Assembly: GCF_023746535.1 (NCBI RefSeq)
Contig: NZ_CP098747.1
Coordinates: 3,585,501-3,649,500 of the forward strand
DNA: 64,000 bases
DNA from: Sneathiella marina
Lineage (GTDB): Bacteria > Pseudomonadota > Alphaproteobacteria > Sneathiellales > Sneathiellaceae
Reading direction: 5' to 3'
Part shown: positions 45,940-53,851 of the stretch, piece after piece
How the letters are laid out: each line of letters starts with the position of its first letter
How positions within the stretch are numbered: position 1 is the stretch's first letter
Translations under genes and position numbers: made by a program
The notes under the pieces: generated by a model
Seen by the model: only the letters and a program-made list of their open reading frames with translations
The model's database searches: none
What the model was told of the DNA's origin: nothing

Positions 45940-46062
45940 TCTTCACCCGTGCATATGATGGCCGGGCCGGACCATAAAGACGGCAGTATCCGATATTTTG
46001 TTGATAAGGGCGGCACTAAAGAAAGGCTAACACCACTTTACGAAATGAGGAAAGGCGGATAA
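45940..46062 (+). pseudogene. Relic of a Baeyer-Villiger monooxygenase C-terminus
   Basis: A short open stretch without its own start reads DHKDGSIRYFVDKGGT before ending at TAA (46060-46062). The intact monooxygenase 1.6 kb downstream has GHEEGSIRYFVYNGGT near its C-terminus: 11 of 16 residues are identical, including seven in a row. It is too short to be a gene and looks like the remaining tail of a lost paralogue, or of a tandem duplication, left when the rest was deleted or replaced by the gene at 45403. Confidence 0.7.
46018..46050. repeat. Degenerate direct repeat, copy 2
   Basis: Second copy of the 33-base repeat, lying inside the monooxygenase relic. Copy 1 at 45170-45202 may therefore be another scrap of the same lost gene. 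Confidence 0.6.
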
Positions 46063-46171
46063 TCGCGGGTCTCCAACAGTTGCATTGTCGCAGGTTATGG
46101 TTTTTAATATCCCTAAGATGAGGTTCAGCCTCAGATTTTCCGGCGAGTAGAAGTCACTTAAGGAGCAATCC

Positions 46172-47851
46172 ATGACCATCGCAACTGAGACGCATTTCGA
46201 GGTTATCGTAATTGGTGCCGGTGTAGCCGGCATCTACCAGATGAAACGCCTGAAGGATATGGGCGTTAAGGCGACCGTTCTGGAAGCCTGCGGTGATCTT
46301 GGCGGCACCTGGTACAATAACCGCTATCCCGGAGCCCGGTTCGATTCTGAAAGCTATACTTATGGCTACTCCTTCTCGCAGGAGGTGTTGGACGAATGGC
46401 ACTGGAAAGAAAAATTCTCCCCCCAGTCGGAAAACCTGGACTATCTGAATTTTGTCGCGGACAAATTTGATCTTCGCCCCTACATGCAATTCAATTGCAA
46501 GGTGACAGCGGCCCATTTCGACGAAACGGACGATCTTTGGAAACTGACCCTGAACGATGGCCGTGCTCTTACATGCCGGTTTGTCATCATGGCGCTGGGC
46601 TTGCTGTCGACGCCGACCTTGCCGCGGATCGAGGGCATGAAGGACTTTAAAGGCCCGTCCTTTCACACCTTCCACTGGCCCCATGAACCCGTCGAGTTGA
46701 AGGATAAAAAAGTCGCGGTGATCGGGACCGGCGCGACGGCCATCCAGCTGATTGCGGAAATTGCCGATAAAGTCGGCGAGCTTAATGTCTTTCAGCGGCG
46801 TCCCAACTGGAGCGCCCCGCTCAATAACAGCCCGATCTCAGCGGCGGAAATGGACGATATTCGCGCCCGCTATGACGAAATTTTTGCCACCTGCGCCCGG
46901 ACACCCGGCAGTTTCGAGCATGAGCCGGACCGCCGCGGCTTCTATGAACTGTCCCGCGAAGAGCGGGTCAAGCTGTGGGACCGGCTGTATGACGAGCCCG
47001 GCTTTGGCATCTGGCTGGCAAATTTTCGCGAGATCTTTACCGACGAAAAGGCCAATGAGGAATTTTCCGAGTATATTGCCGATCGCATCCGCGGCCGCGT
47101 CAATGATCCGGTGACGGCGGAAAAGCTTATTCCCCGCGATCATGGATTTGGCATCCAGCGGGTGCCGTTGGAAACCCAGTATTTCGAGGCTTATAATCGC
47201 GATAACGTCCGTCTGATTGATATCAGTGAAACCCCCATTGACCGGGTGACGGAAACCGGTATCCGCACCAGTGCAGAGGATTTTGACGCCGATATCATTG
47301 TCTATGCAACCGGCTTCGATGCCATCACCGGGGCCTTTGATCATATCGATATCCGCGGCCTCGGCGGCGAAACGTTACGGGATAAATGGCGTGACGGCCC
47401 GTCGACATTCCTCGGGATCCTGATCCATGGCTTTCCCAATCTGCTGATGCCCACGGGTCCGCAAAGCGGCTCCGCCTCGACCAACTATCCGCGCGGGATC
47501 GAGAACGGCGTCAATTGGAGCACGGATCTGCTCGATTATAGCTGGCAACGGGGTTTTACCCGGCTTGAAGCAACCCAGGAGGCTGAAACCTCCTGGACCG
47601 AGACGGTGACGAAAATGTATGCGATTATGCTGATGCGAAAGGCGAAATCCTGGTTCACCGGATATAATTCAAATGTGGAAGGCCATGAAGAAGGCAGTAT
47701 CCGCTATTTCGTCTATAATGGCGGCACCCCCCGATATGTGGCCTCGATCAATGAAGTGGCGGGGAATGATTATGAGGGTATTAATTTCTCTGTGGCGGGG
47801 CACCCCGGACAGGACGGGGCTGCGGAACCGGACAGACATCTCGCCGGTTGA
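46172..47851 (+). CDS. Flavin-dependent monooxygenase, Baeyer-Villiger type
   Basis: A 559-residue class B flavoprotein monooxygenase that inserts oxygen next to a ketone, or oxidises a heteroatom, with FAD and NADPH. Seen: the FAD Rossmann VIVIGAGVAGIYQMKRL (residues 11-27), the Baeyer-Villiger fingerprint FKGPSFHTFHWP (near 158-169), the NADPH Rossmann VAVIGTGATAIQLI (near 180-193) and the late ATG motif IVYATGFDAITGAF. AAGGAG precedes the start. It stands alone and its substrate is unknown. A relic of a paralogue lies just upstream. Confidence 0.92.
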   Translation: MTIATETHFEVIVIGAGVAGIYQMKRLKDMGVKATVLEACGDLGGTWYNNRYPGARFDSESYTYGYSFSQEVLDEWHWKEKFSPQSENLDYLNFVADKFDLRPYMQFNCKVTAAHFDETDDLWKLTLNDGRALTCRFVIMALGLLSTPTLPRIEGMKDFKGPSFHTFHWPHEPVELKDKKVAVIGTGATAIQLIAEIADKVGELNVFQRRPNWSAPLNNSPISAAEMDDIRARYDEIFATCARTPGSFEHEPDRRGFYELSREERVKLWDRLYDEPGFGIWLANFREIFTDEKANEEFSEYIADRIRGRVNDPVTAEKLIPRDHGFGIQRVPLETQYFEAYNRDNVRLIDISETPIDRVTETGIRTSAEDFDADIIVYATGFDAITGAFDHIDIRGLGGETLRDKWRDGPSTFLGILIHGFPNLLMPTGPQSGSASTNYPRGIENGVNWSTDLLDYSWQRGFTRLEATQEAETSWTETVTKMYAIMLMRKAKSWFTGYNSNVEGHEEGSIRYFVYNGGTPRYVASINEVAGNDYEGINFSVAGHPGQDGAAEPDRHLAG

Positions 47852-47985
47852 TGGTCTGAAGGGCTCTCGGCAAACACATGAAATATTTGAATGGGTTTGG
47901 CCTGAAGCATGAAAACTATTCATGCTTTTAATCCGCGCCCATTGCCCCTATAACCAGCCCTAGCAAAGCTGATCAGAAAAGGCCG

Positions 47986-49224
47986 TTGACATTGGCGCCA
48001 CGCGAGAAAATAGTTGCCATCATCGGCGCCGGGCCCGCTGGCCTCATTGCCGCGCAGAAATTGAGCGGGATTGAAAATCTTCAACTTCATGTTTTTGACC
48101 AGAAGCCGTCCGTGGCGCGAAAATTCCTGATTGCCGGTCGTGGCGGCCTCAACCTGACCCATTCGGAACCACTGACGCACTTCACTGAAAAATATGCGGA
48201 GAATGCAGAACGGTTTTCTGCCTTCCTCAAACGGTTTTCGCCAGAGGATATGATGAATTGGGCTGCCGCCCTCGGTATCTCCGTGTTCAAAGGATCCAGT
48301 GGCCGGATATTTCCCGACGGCCTGAAAGCGACCCCCTTGCTCAGGGCCTGGTTAAAAGAGCTGGAGCGCGCGCAAGTGCAGTTTCATCTCAGACATCGCT
48401 GGTTGAAAACCGGGGACGACCAGACGCTTGTTTTCAGCACGCAGGACAATCCGGCCCTCGCATTCAAGGCTGATGCCATATTATACGCAATGGGCGGCGC
48501 CAGTTATCCGCATCTGGGGGCCATAGGTGACTGGATCGATCCGCTGCGATCCGCCGGCATAAACATCGCCCCGCTCAGCCCCAGCAATTGCGGCTTTCAA
48601 ACCGGCTGGAGTGATCATTTTATCAGCCGCTTCGAAGGAGCCCCGCTCAAGAATATCCGCCTGTCTCACGAGAATCGCCGCATCGCCGGGGATCTTGTGA
48701 TCACGAAAAGCGGGCTTGAAGGCGGCGCCCTCTACGCGTTGAGCAAACCGTTGCGCGAACAGTTGAGCCGCGGGTCCGTGCCGATCATCCTGCTGGATTT
48801 GAAACCTGAAATGGCTGCGCCCCAACTCGCAGGAGCCTTGTCGGCACCTCGGGGGAAAATATCCCTGTCCAACTTCCTCCGCAAGAAACTGAAATTCTCG
48901 CCAATTCAAACCGCACTGCTCCATGAATTCGCGGCGAAGGAAAAGATGACGGACCCTGAAAAACTGGGCAAAACCGTAAAGGCCCTACCCATACCACTGC
49001 AGGCCATCAACGGCATTGAGCGCGCCATTTCATCGGCCGGCGGGGTCAAGTTCAAGAACCTGAACAATCAGCTGATGATCAAAAACCTGCCGGGTCAGTT
49101 TGTCGCCGGGGAAATGCTCGATTGGGAGGCCCCGACCGGCGGCTACCTGTTGCAAGGATGCTTTGCCACGGGCGTTGTCGCCGCCGAGGGCATTGCCAGA
49201 TATCTGGATCCGGCCGGGCGGTAA
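47986..49224 (+). CDS. TIGR03862-type flavoprotein (HI0933/YhiN-like)
   Basis: A 412-residue NAD(P)/FAD-dependent flavoprotein. FAD site: IIGAGPAGLIAAQKLSG (residues 10-26) and KFLIAGRGGLNLTHSEPL (near 45-62). A later region LYAMGGASYPHLGAIGDWI and the C-terminal GEMLDWEAPTGGYLLQGCFATGVVAA close the FAD pocket. The HI0933/BaiN-like family includes reductases with few known substrates. TTG start (47986 or 47992) with AAAAGG upstream. It is convergent with comE. Confidence 0.85.
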   Translation: MTLAPREKIVAIIGAGPAGLIAAQKLSGIENLQLHVFDQKPSVARKFLIAGRGGLNLTHSEPLTHFTEKYAENAERFSAFLKRFSPEDMMNWAAALGISVFKGSSGRIFPDGLKATPLLRAWLKELERAQVQFHLRHRWLKTGDDQTLVFSTQDNPALAFKADAILYAMGGASYPHLGAIGDWIDPLRSAGINIAPLSPSNCGFQTGWSDHFISRFEGAPLKNIRLSHENRRIAGDLVITKSGLEGGALYALSKPLREQLSRGSVPIILLDLKPEMAAPQLAGALSAPRGKISLSNFLRKKLKFSPIQTALLHEFAAKEKMTDPEKLGKTVKALPIPLQAINGIERAISSAGGVKFKNLNNQLMIKNLPGQFVAGEMLDWEAPTGGYLLQGCFATGVVAAEGIARYLDPAGR

Positions 49225-49250
49225 CAGCAGGTGCCAGGCCGGGTCCGCCC

Positions 49251-49814
49251 TCAGCCGTTGCGTTTCTCGATTTCCGTCATGAACCGGGCGCGAATAACCA
49301 CCGGGTCCATGGTAATGACCGGCACCTTGATATTGCCGGACTCGCATTTACAGACGATGATCGTCATCTTGTCGCCTTCAATTGCGCGGCGCAATGCCTC
49401 CGCCGTGTCCTCAGCCGCACATTCAATGACATTTTCGCAGCCACAAGCCGTCGCCACCGCTGCCAGGGACGTTTTCTTGCCGGCATAGGTTGGCTGATCC
49501 CCGGTTGAGCCATAACTGCCATTATCAATGATCAGCAGAATGAAATTATCTGCCACATTATTGGCGATGGTCGGCAAGGTGCCGAAATTGGTGAGCACCG
49601 AGCCATCCCCATCGATGGAAATGACCTTCTTATTCTGCGCCAGCGCCACACCGAGACCGATGGAGGACGACAACCCCATGGTCCCGAGCATATAGAAGGT
49701 GCTCGGCTGGTCATCAATCATATGCAGTTCCTGGCTTGGCAGGCCAATATTACAGACCACCAGCTGATCGGCAATAATCGGCGCGATCTCCCGTAAAACA
49801 TCTGAGCGGATCAT
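49251..49814 (-). CDS. comE: ComE, sulfopyruvate decarboxylase beta subunit
   Basis: A 187-residue subunit carrying the thiamine diphosphate/Mg2+ half of the two-part enzyme that decarboxylates 3-sulfopyruvate to sulfoacetaldehyde. Seen: YMLGTMGLSSSIGLGVALAQ (near residues 42-61), the ThDP motif VISIDGDGSVLTNFGTL (GDG...N, near 64-80), and IIDNGSYGSTGDQPTYAGK (near 95-113). The start at 49814 lies two bases after the comD stop (TGAGAATG). It supplies the substrate of Xsc encoded 4 kb away. Confidence 0.9.
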   Translation of the reverse strand: MIRSDVLREIAPIIADQLVVCNIGLPSQELHMIDDQPSTFYMLGTMGLSSSIGLGVALAQNKKVISIDGDGSVLTNFGTLPTIANNVADNFILLIIDNGSYGSTGDQPTYAGKKTSLAAVATACGCENVIECAAEDTAEALRRAIEGDKMTIIVCKCESGNIKVPVITMDPVVIRARFMTEIEKRNG

Positions 49815-49816
49815 TC

Positions 49817-50314
49817 TCAATACCCCTTCCAAAAAGACGCGTCGGTCAGCACCGCGACGGGTTTGTTGCACATATATGTATGTTTCAAGATGGCATCCAG
49901 TTCCGTCACATCCTCTTCCTTGTGAAAATGATAAGTCGGGATATGAAGCTGCGCGAGCAGGGCCTTTGTATGAACCGCCATTTCCACCTGACAGGCCACG
50001 GGCTCCCCCAGTTCCCCGCGGTAACTGATGATCATCGGCAAGGGCAAACGATAGAATTGCGTCAAGGTCACCAGGGTATTGATGGTTACGCCGATGGCCG
50101 TATTCTGCATGATGATGGCCGACCGCTTGCCGCCCATATAAGCCCCGGCGCAAAGGCCAATCCCCTCATCTTCCTTATTCGACGGCACATGGTGAATATC
50201 CGGGCTGTTCTCGATTTTATCAATGACGCCGGCCAATTGCTTGCACGGAACCGTGGTCACGAATTCAACGTTATTCGCTACAAGATCACTGAGTATTTTA
50301 TCATCTACGGACAC
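49817..50314 (-). CDS. comD: ComD, sulfopyruvate decarboxylase alpha subunit
   Basis: A 165-residue partner of ComE carrying the substrate/pyrimidine-binding half of the ThDP fold. Seen: VTTVPCKQLAGVIDKIENS (near residues 18-36), VPSNKEDEGIGLCAGAYMGGKRSAIIMQNTAIGVTIN (near 42-78, containing the activating Glu) and PMIISYRGELGEP. A GTG start at 50314 is chosen because AGGAGG lies five bases upstream and the length then matches archaeal ComD. It is probably co-transcribed with comE. Confidence 0.9.
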   Translation of the reverse strand: MSVDDKILSDLVANNVEFVTTVPCKQLAGVIDKIENSPDIHHVPSNKEDEGIGLCAGAYMGGKRSAIIMQNTAIGVTINTLVTLTQFYRLPLPMIISYRGELGEPVACQVEMAVHTKALLAQLHIPTYHFHKEEDVTELDAILKHTYMCNKPVAVLTDASFWKGY

Positions 50315-50513
50315 ATGGCCCTCCTTCAAGAGATTGGTCAGTTGCTCCCTCGCCAACTTAGTCCAAGTGGCGATCAGAATAAATACCTCGAATCCGGCAT
50401 CCAAATTCCTGCGCATGACAATAGCGTCAAATCGGACAAACAGCTATGGTTCGCCGATGTATATTCTTCGCACGCAAAATTGCCGGAAAAAGGATCTTGA
50501 GAAGAGATGGGCC

Positions 50514-50915
50514 TTGCCCGACCGGGTATTTTTCGCCTGTGGCGCCTGTCAGGTCCTGGCCCATGTATTTATGGAAAAAAACGCGCCTGCGGACGCCCAG
50601 GCCATATGGATCAAGCCGAGCGCGGGCCATACCGGAAACCACATCATCGTCTCCTTTGCAGATCGGGTCTTCGACTATCACGGCTACACGGAGAAAAATC
50701 GGTTTCTCGCCCATTACTGGAAAAGGGCAAGACAGGTTTATCCCGGCTGGGATGCGGAGCTGGTTGACATAACACAGGACGCCCTTACGACCGAAGGCCC
50801 GTCGGCTATATATGACGGCCTGTGGCTGCGCGCACCGCATCAGTTCTTCAAAAACCCCCTTCCCCGCGCCGAAGCATTTCTTGCAAAAGTCCCGAAGCAT
50901 ATGAAAATAGTCTAA
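50514..50915 (+). CDS. Small protein with papain-like Cys-His-Asp pattern
   Basis: A protein of about 133 residues that I do not recognise. Near its N-terminus lie CGACQVLA (Cys9, Cys12), then WIKPSAGHTGNHIIVSFADRVFDYHG with His43 and Asp54. Cys, His and Asp in this order and spacing recall NlpC/P60 or transglutaminase-like folds. TTG at 50514 is the most likely start, as no in-frame ATG fits; the start is uncertain. It is divergent from comDE with about 200 bases between them. Confidence 0.55.
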   Translation: MPDRVFFACGACQVLAHVFMEKNAPADAQAIWIKPSAGHTGNHIIVSFADRVFDYHGYTEKNRFLAHYWKRARQVYPGWDAELVDITQDALTTEGPSAIYDGLWLRAPHQFFKNPLPRAEAFLAKVPKHMKIV

Positions 50916-51099
50916 TTCCGGCACCCGGTTCCAAGCCGACTCCAGCACAACCAGAAAGCGCTTGCATTGTAGAAACACTACACCTAGCATCAAGGTGGAG
51001 CAGTAGTATTAAAATAAATTAAATCTAATATAAGAAGAAAAATACTCCTACTACAAATAAATAAATCCATTCTATCGTTCTCGAAGAAAGTGAAGAGAA

Positions 51100-51687
51100 A
51101 TGAAATTTTTATCATTGGCCCTAACCGCTCTAGTGCTGGTTGCTTGTGCCGCCGGAGCCGACTTCAGCAGGGTCGATTACAAACAGGAAGTGTTGGGTCA
51201 GACGAAAGCCACCGACATTGTTCAGAAGCTTGGCTCGCCTTTTAAAACGGCAAATCAAACAAAGAATGGTGAGAATGTTCAGATTTTCATATACAGCTAC
51301 GCGAAAGCCGGAGGCAACGCGGATGCCGAAGGCGTGACACCGAGTCGATCTCAAATATTCTATTTTCACGATGATCTTTTAGTTGGCAGCGAGTTCACAA
51401 GTTCCTGGGCCGGTGACTCCACCAATTTTGACGCAACGAAAATCACCTCTATTGAAGAAAAGAAAACAACGGTTGACGGAGTAGTAAAACTCTTTGGTCA
51501 GCCGACCGGGGAATATATGTTTCCAGTTCTGGAAAATAAAGGCGAAAGGGCCTTGATCTATCGTTACAGTCAAACGAAGGTTTTTGGACTGGATATTCAG
51601 GTCCTGGATAAAAAGCTTGTCGTTAGCTATGACCCATCTACAAAAATTGTTACGGCAATTGATTATGTCAAAAGTGGGATTGAATGA
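51100..51687 (+). CDS. Lipoprotein with two BamE-like halves
   Basis: A 195-residue lipoprotein. Signal peptide with lipobox LVAC, lipidated Cys16, then Ala, so sorting to the outer membrane is possible. Two similar halves are visible: GQTKATDIVQKLGSPFK...YSYAK...IFYFHDDLLV and KKTTVDGVVKLFGQPTG...YRYSQ...LDKKLVVSYD. Each follows the SmpA/OmlA (BamE) pattern of a helix, G-x-P turn and strands ending in a V/I-rich hairpin. Role unknown; a second lipoprotein gene follows after a stem-loop. Confidence 0.75.
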   Translation: MKFLSLALTALVLVACAAGADFSRVDYKQEVLGQTKATDIVQKLGSPFKTANQTKNGENVQIFIYSYAKAGGNADAEGVTPSRSQIFYFHDDLLVGSEFTSSWAGDSTNFDATKITSIEEKKTTVDGVVKLFGQPTGEYMFPVLENKGERALIYRYSQTKVFGLDIQVLDKKLVVSYDPSTKIVTAIDYVKSGIE

Positions 51688-51738
51688 AATTTGACGCCCA
51701 AAATGCGGCACGGTAATACGCCGGCGATTGAAGGCTTG

Positions 51739-51767
51739 ATCAGGCGAAATGAACCGTTTCGCCTGAT
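51739..51767. terminator. Stem-loop between two lipoprotein genes
   Basis: An 11-bp perfect stem (51739-51749 with 51757-51767) with a seven-base loop. A T-tract is poor on the plus strand, so it may weaken transcription or protect the upstream message rather than fully terminate. Confidence 0.45.
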
Positions 51768-51801
51768 GTCGTCCTTAGAATAAAAGGCTGGAAAATTTTA
51801 A

Positions 51802-52428
51802 ATGAAATCAACTTTGGTATCGTTGTTTTTTCTGTTCGTTTTGACTGCCTGTGCGACGCCCAAGCTGGACGGAAATTTTAAATATGCCGCCGACAATCCG
51901 AAGGGCATGATTGCAGTCCTAGATTATCGAGTAACACAAAAAGCACAGGTCACTATTCGTCGGATAGAGATAAATAAAAGCCGAATTCTCGGCAAGGCGT
52001 ATGTGCTCGGCAGAAGAGGTACCGTAAGTACGCCAGCCTATCATTTAATGGAAATCCCTGCAGGTACCTATGTCGTTGTGGCCATTACAACGAGTTCAAG
52101 GATAGGGTACACAAGATATGTCAAAAATAGATGTTATACACCCGCTCTGGAAATATTCGAGGTACAGCCTGGAACCGTTAATTCTGTTGAAATCGGTAAG
52201 CTTGCGGCCGGAAAAAATGTCAAATCACCTGATCTGGAAAAAATCCTGAGGCCCTACCCCGGCATTACAGCTCCCATCAGGCAGGCCAAGCTAAGGGGAT
52301 ATGCAAGTGTAAAGGGGATATCCTGCAAATCCCTTATGAGAGATGATGTTGATGTGAAAATATTAGTCAATCAGCCAAAAAAACTGACAATTGCGGATAT
52401 GGGAAATCAACAACGAACTCACAATTGA
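51802..52428 (+). CDS. Lipoprotein of unknown function
   Basis: A 208-residue protein with signal peptide and lipobox LTAC (lipidated Cys17). The mature part has a compact beta-rich look (YRVTQKAQVTIRRIEINK, MEIPAGTYVVVAITTSS) resembling DUF-type carbohydrate- or pilus-like folds, but no family is recognised. Two further cysteines (RNRCYTP region and GISCKSL) could pair in the periplasm. It stands 114 bases after another lipoprotein gene. Confidence 0.7.
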   Translation: MKSTLVSLFFLFVLTACATPKLDGNFKYAADNPKGMIAVLDYRVTQKAQVTIRRIEINKSRILGKAYVLGRRGTVSTPAYHLMEIPAGTYVVVAITTSSRIGYTRYVKNRCYTPALEIFEVQPGTVNSVEIGKLAAGKNVKSPDLEKILRPYPGITAPIRQAKLRGYASVKGISCKSLMRDDVDVKILVNQPKKLTIADMGNQQRTHN

Positions 52429-52489
52429 TATTAAAATTGAGCTGTCCCGCATATCGACTTATTTTGATTAACATTGAAGGCAAGGTAAT

Positions 52490-52579
52490 AGGCGGATGAA
52501 GGGGGTTTCAAACCCTCGACACGGTTGCCCGTATAGATAAATTCAATAGATCTGTCTTCAGCCTCTCGCTTCTCCCGGC
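52490..52579 (-). pseudogene. Decayed tRNA-Ser (UGA-type) pseudogene
   Basis: 90 bases that align without gaps to the intact tRNA-Ser at 55193-55282 on the same strand. The T-arm and variable-arm part matches 38 of 45 bases by hand count, and the D-arm CGAG-GGCTGAAG block is recognisable. The anticodon loop reads ATTGAAT, giving UGA (serine UCA). The acceptor arms no longer pair, the anticodon stem has two mismatches, and the 3' end is CCT rather than CCA, so it is not functional. It lies seven bases after the stop of the acyltransferase gene. Confidence 0.75.
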
Positions 52580-52585
52580 CCAAGG

Positions 52586-53617
52586 CTATCGCAGCTTTTT
52601 AGCGAAGGAAAGCGACGGGCGCTCAATCAGGCGCCAGGAAAACACGGCACAGGTCAGGGCCAGAGGCAGCGAGATCATGATATTCACCAGGGGCTCGGTC
52701 ACGCCCTGCTGCGCGGTAATCTGCTGAATGGGGAAGGCATAGATATAAATACCATAAGAATAGTCCCCAAGCTGGTTATAGTGCCGGATCAACCCGTCCG
52801 GCAAATAGGCAAGTAAAAAAACCCCATAGGCAAGGGCGATAACAAACGCTTCGCGAAAAATGGGCGTGGGATAGCAAATCACCGCCGCTGCCGCCAGACC
52901 GAGACCGATGGACAGCCTGAGCCTGATCTTCTCGCGCCAGACAAAGAAAACAACGCCGGTCATAAAAGGCAATGCCAGCCCGGCCAGCTTGACCAGACGC
53001 TGATGCGGCTCGAAATACATCACAATACTGTAGGCAACGAGAAAGGCGATTGTAGCAAGTATCGTCAGCGGACGGTTATTAAGGACACCGGCCAGCCCCA
53101 GCAGGCAGACTGAAATATAGCATATTAGCTCGTAATTCAGGGTCCAGAGGGGAATGTTGATAGTGTTGCGCACCGGATTATCCATAAACACACCGGGCAA
53201 ATTATGCTGCAGGAAAAACAGCGTGAAATTTCTTGCGATATACGCGGGAATAGCCTCCAAAAGCGTATACAATGGCGCCGACGTCAACAGGGGCGCAAGG
53301 ATAAAGGCCGTGAGAAGAAGGACCACCAGCAACGCCGGAAAGATCCGGAATATCCGGGCCGACCAGAAAGATCTGAGGTTGTTTGCACGCACAAAACTCT
53401 GGGCAATCAGAAATCCGGAAATGGCGAAAAAGACATAAACGGAGACCGTCCCCAGGTCGATCCCCTTCAGAAGGCTGGAAAAGGGCTGCTCATTGACCAG
53501 CCCGTCAGACACGGCCCAGGCATGGGAGACAAGAACACCAATCGCCGCAACCATTCGGATCAGATTTAGATTGTTGTCACGACCCTTGGCAAAATCGCTA
53601 ATGTATTTCGGTTCCAC
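52586..53617 (-). CDS. Membrane O-acyltransferase (acyltransferase-3 family)
   Basis: A 343-residue integral membrane acyltransferase of the OafA/NodX type, with about ten helices. The N-terminal signature NNLNLIRMVAAIGVLVSHAW (residues 15-34) contains the conserved Arg and His, and a second motif SVYVFFAISGFLIAQSFVRANNLRSFWSARIFRIFPAL lies near 56-95. Such enzymes acetylate or acylate surface polysaccharides. It stands alone; the target is unknown. The tRNA pseudogene lies just past its stop. Confidence 0.88.
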   Translation of the reverse strand: MEPKYISDFAKGRDNNLNLIRMVAAIGVLVSHAWAVSDGLVNEQPFSSLLKGIDLGTVSVYVFFAISGFLIAQSFVRANNLRSFWSARIFRIFPALLVVLLLTAFILAPLLTSAPLYTLLEAIPAYIARNFTLFFLQHNLPGVFMDNPVRNTINIPLWTLNYELICYISVCLLGLAGVLNNRPLTILATIAFLVAYSIVMYFEPHQRLVKLAGLALPFMTGVVFFVWREKIRLRLSIGLGLAAAAVICYPTPIFREAFVIALAYGVFLLAYLPDGLIRHYNQLGDYSYGIYIYAFPIQQITAQQGVTEPLVNIMISLPLALTCAVFSWRLIERPSLSFAKKLR

Positions 53618-53851
53618 GGGCGATGTCTCATCCCTGCTCCACTATCTTTATATTATCGGTAAGGACAGTAAAACATTCAGTTGTTACAAGGACATACTCA
53701 TGATTACTTTGGAATTATTTTAGTATAGTTTAGCAATAATTGAAAGAACTTCCTGTTTCTGCGAATTCGGCGGCCGAATTCGAACCTGTTTCACCCGAAG
53801 ACTCCACAGCGCCACGGACTGGAGGAATGACCCCGTTAAGTCGTTTGATTT

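Noticed and set aside
49815-50153. N-terminal extension of comE read through comD in another frame
   Set aside because: The extension is low in family likeness and lies over comD; MIRSDVLREIAPI at 49814 is the natural start, two bases after the comD stop.
53761-53783. GAATTCGG/CCGAATTC palindrome resembling a cloning adaptor
   Set aside because: It does not match a standard adaptor, flanking sequence is continuous with the chromosome, and it has no T-tract; it is left as a simple inverted repeat.
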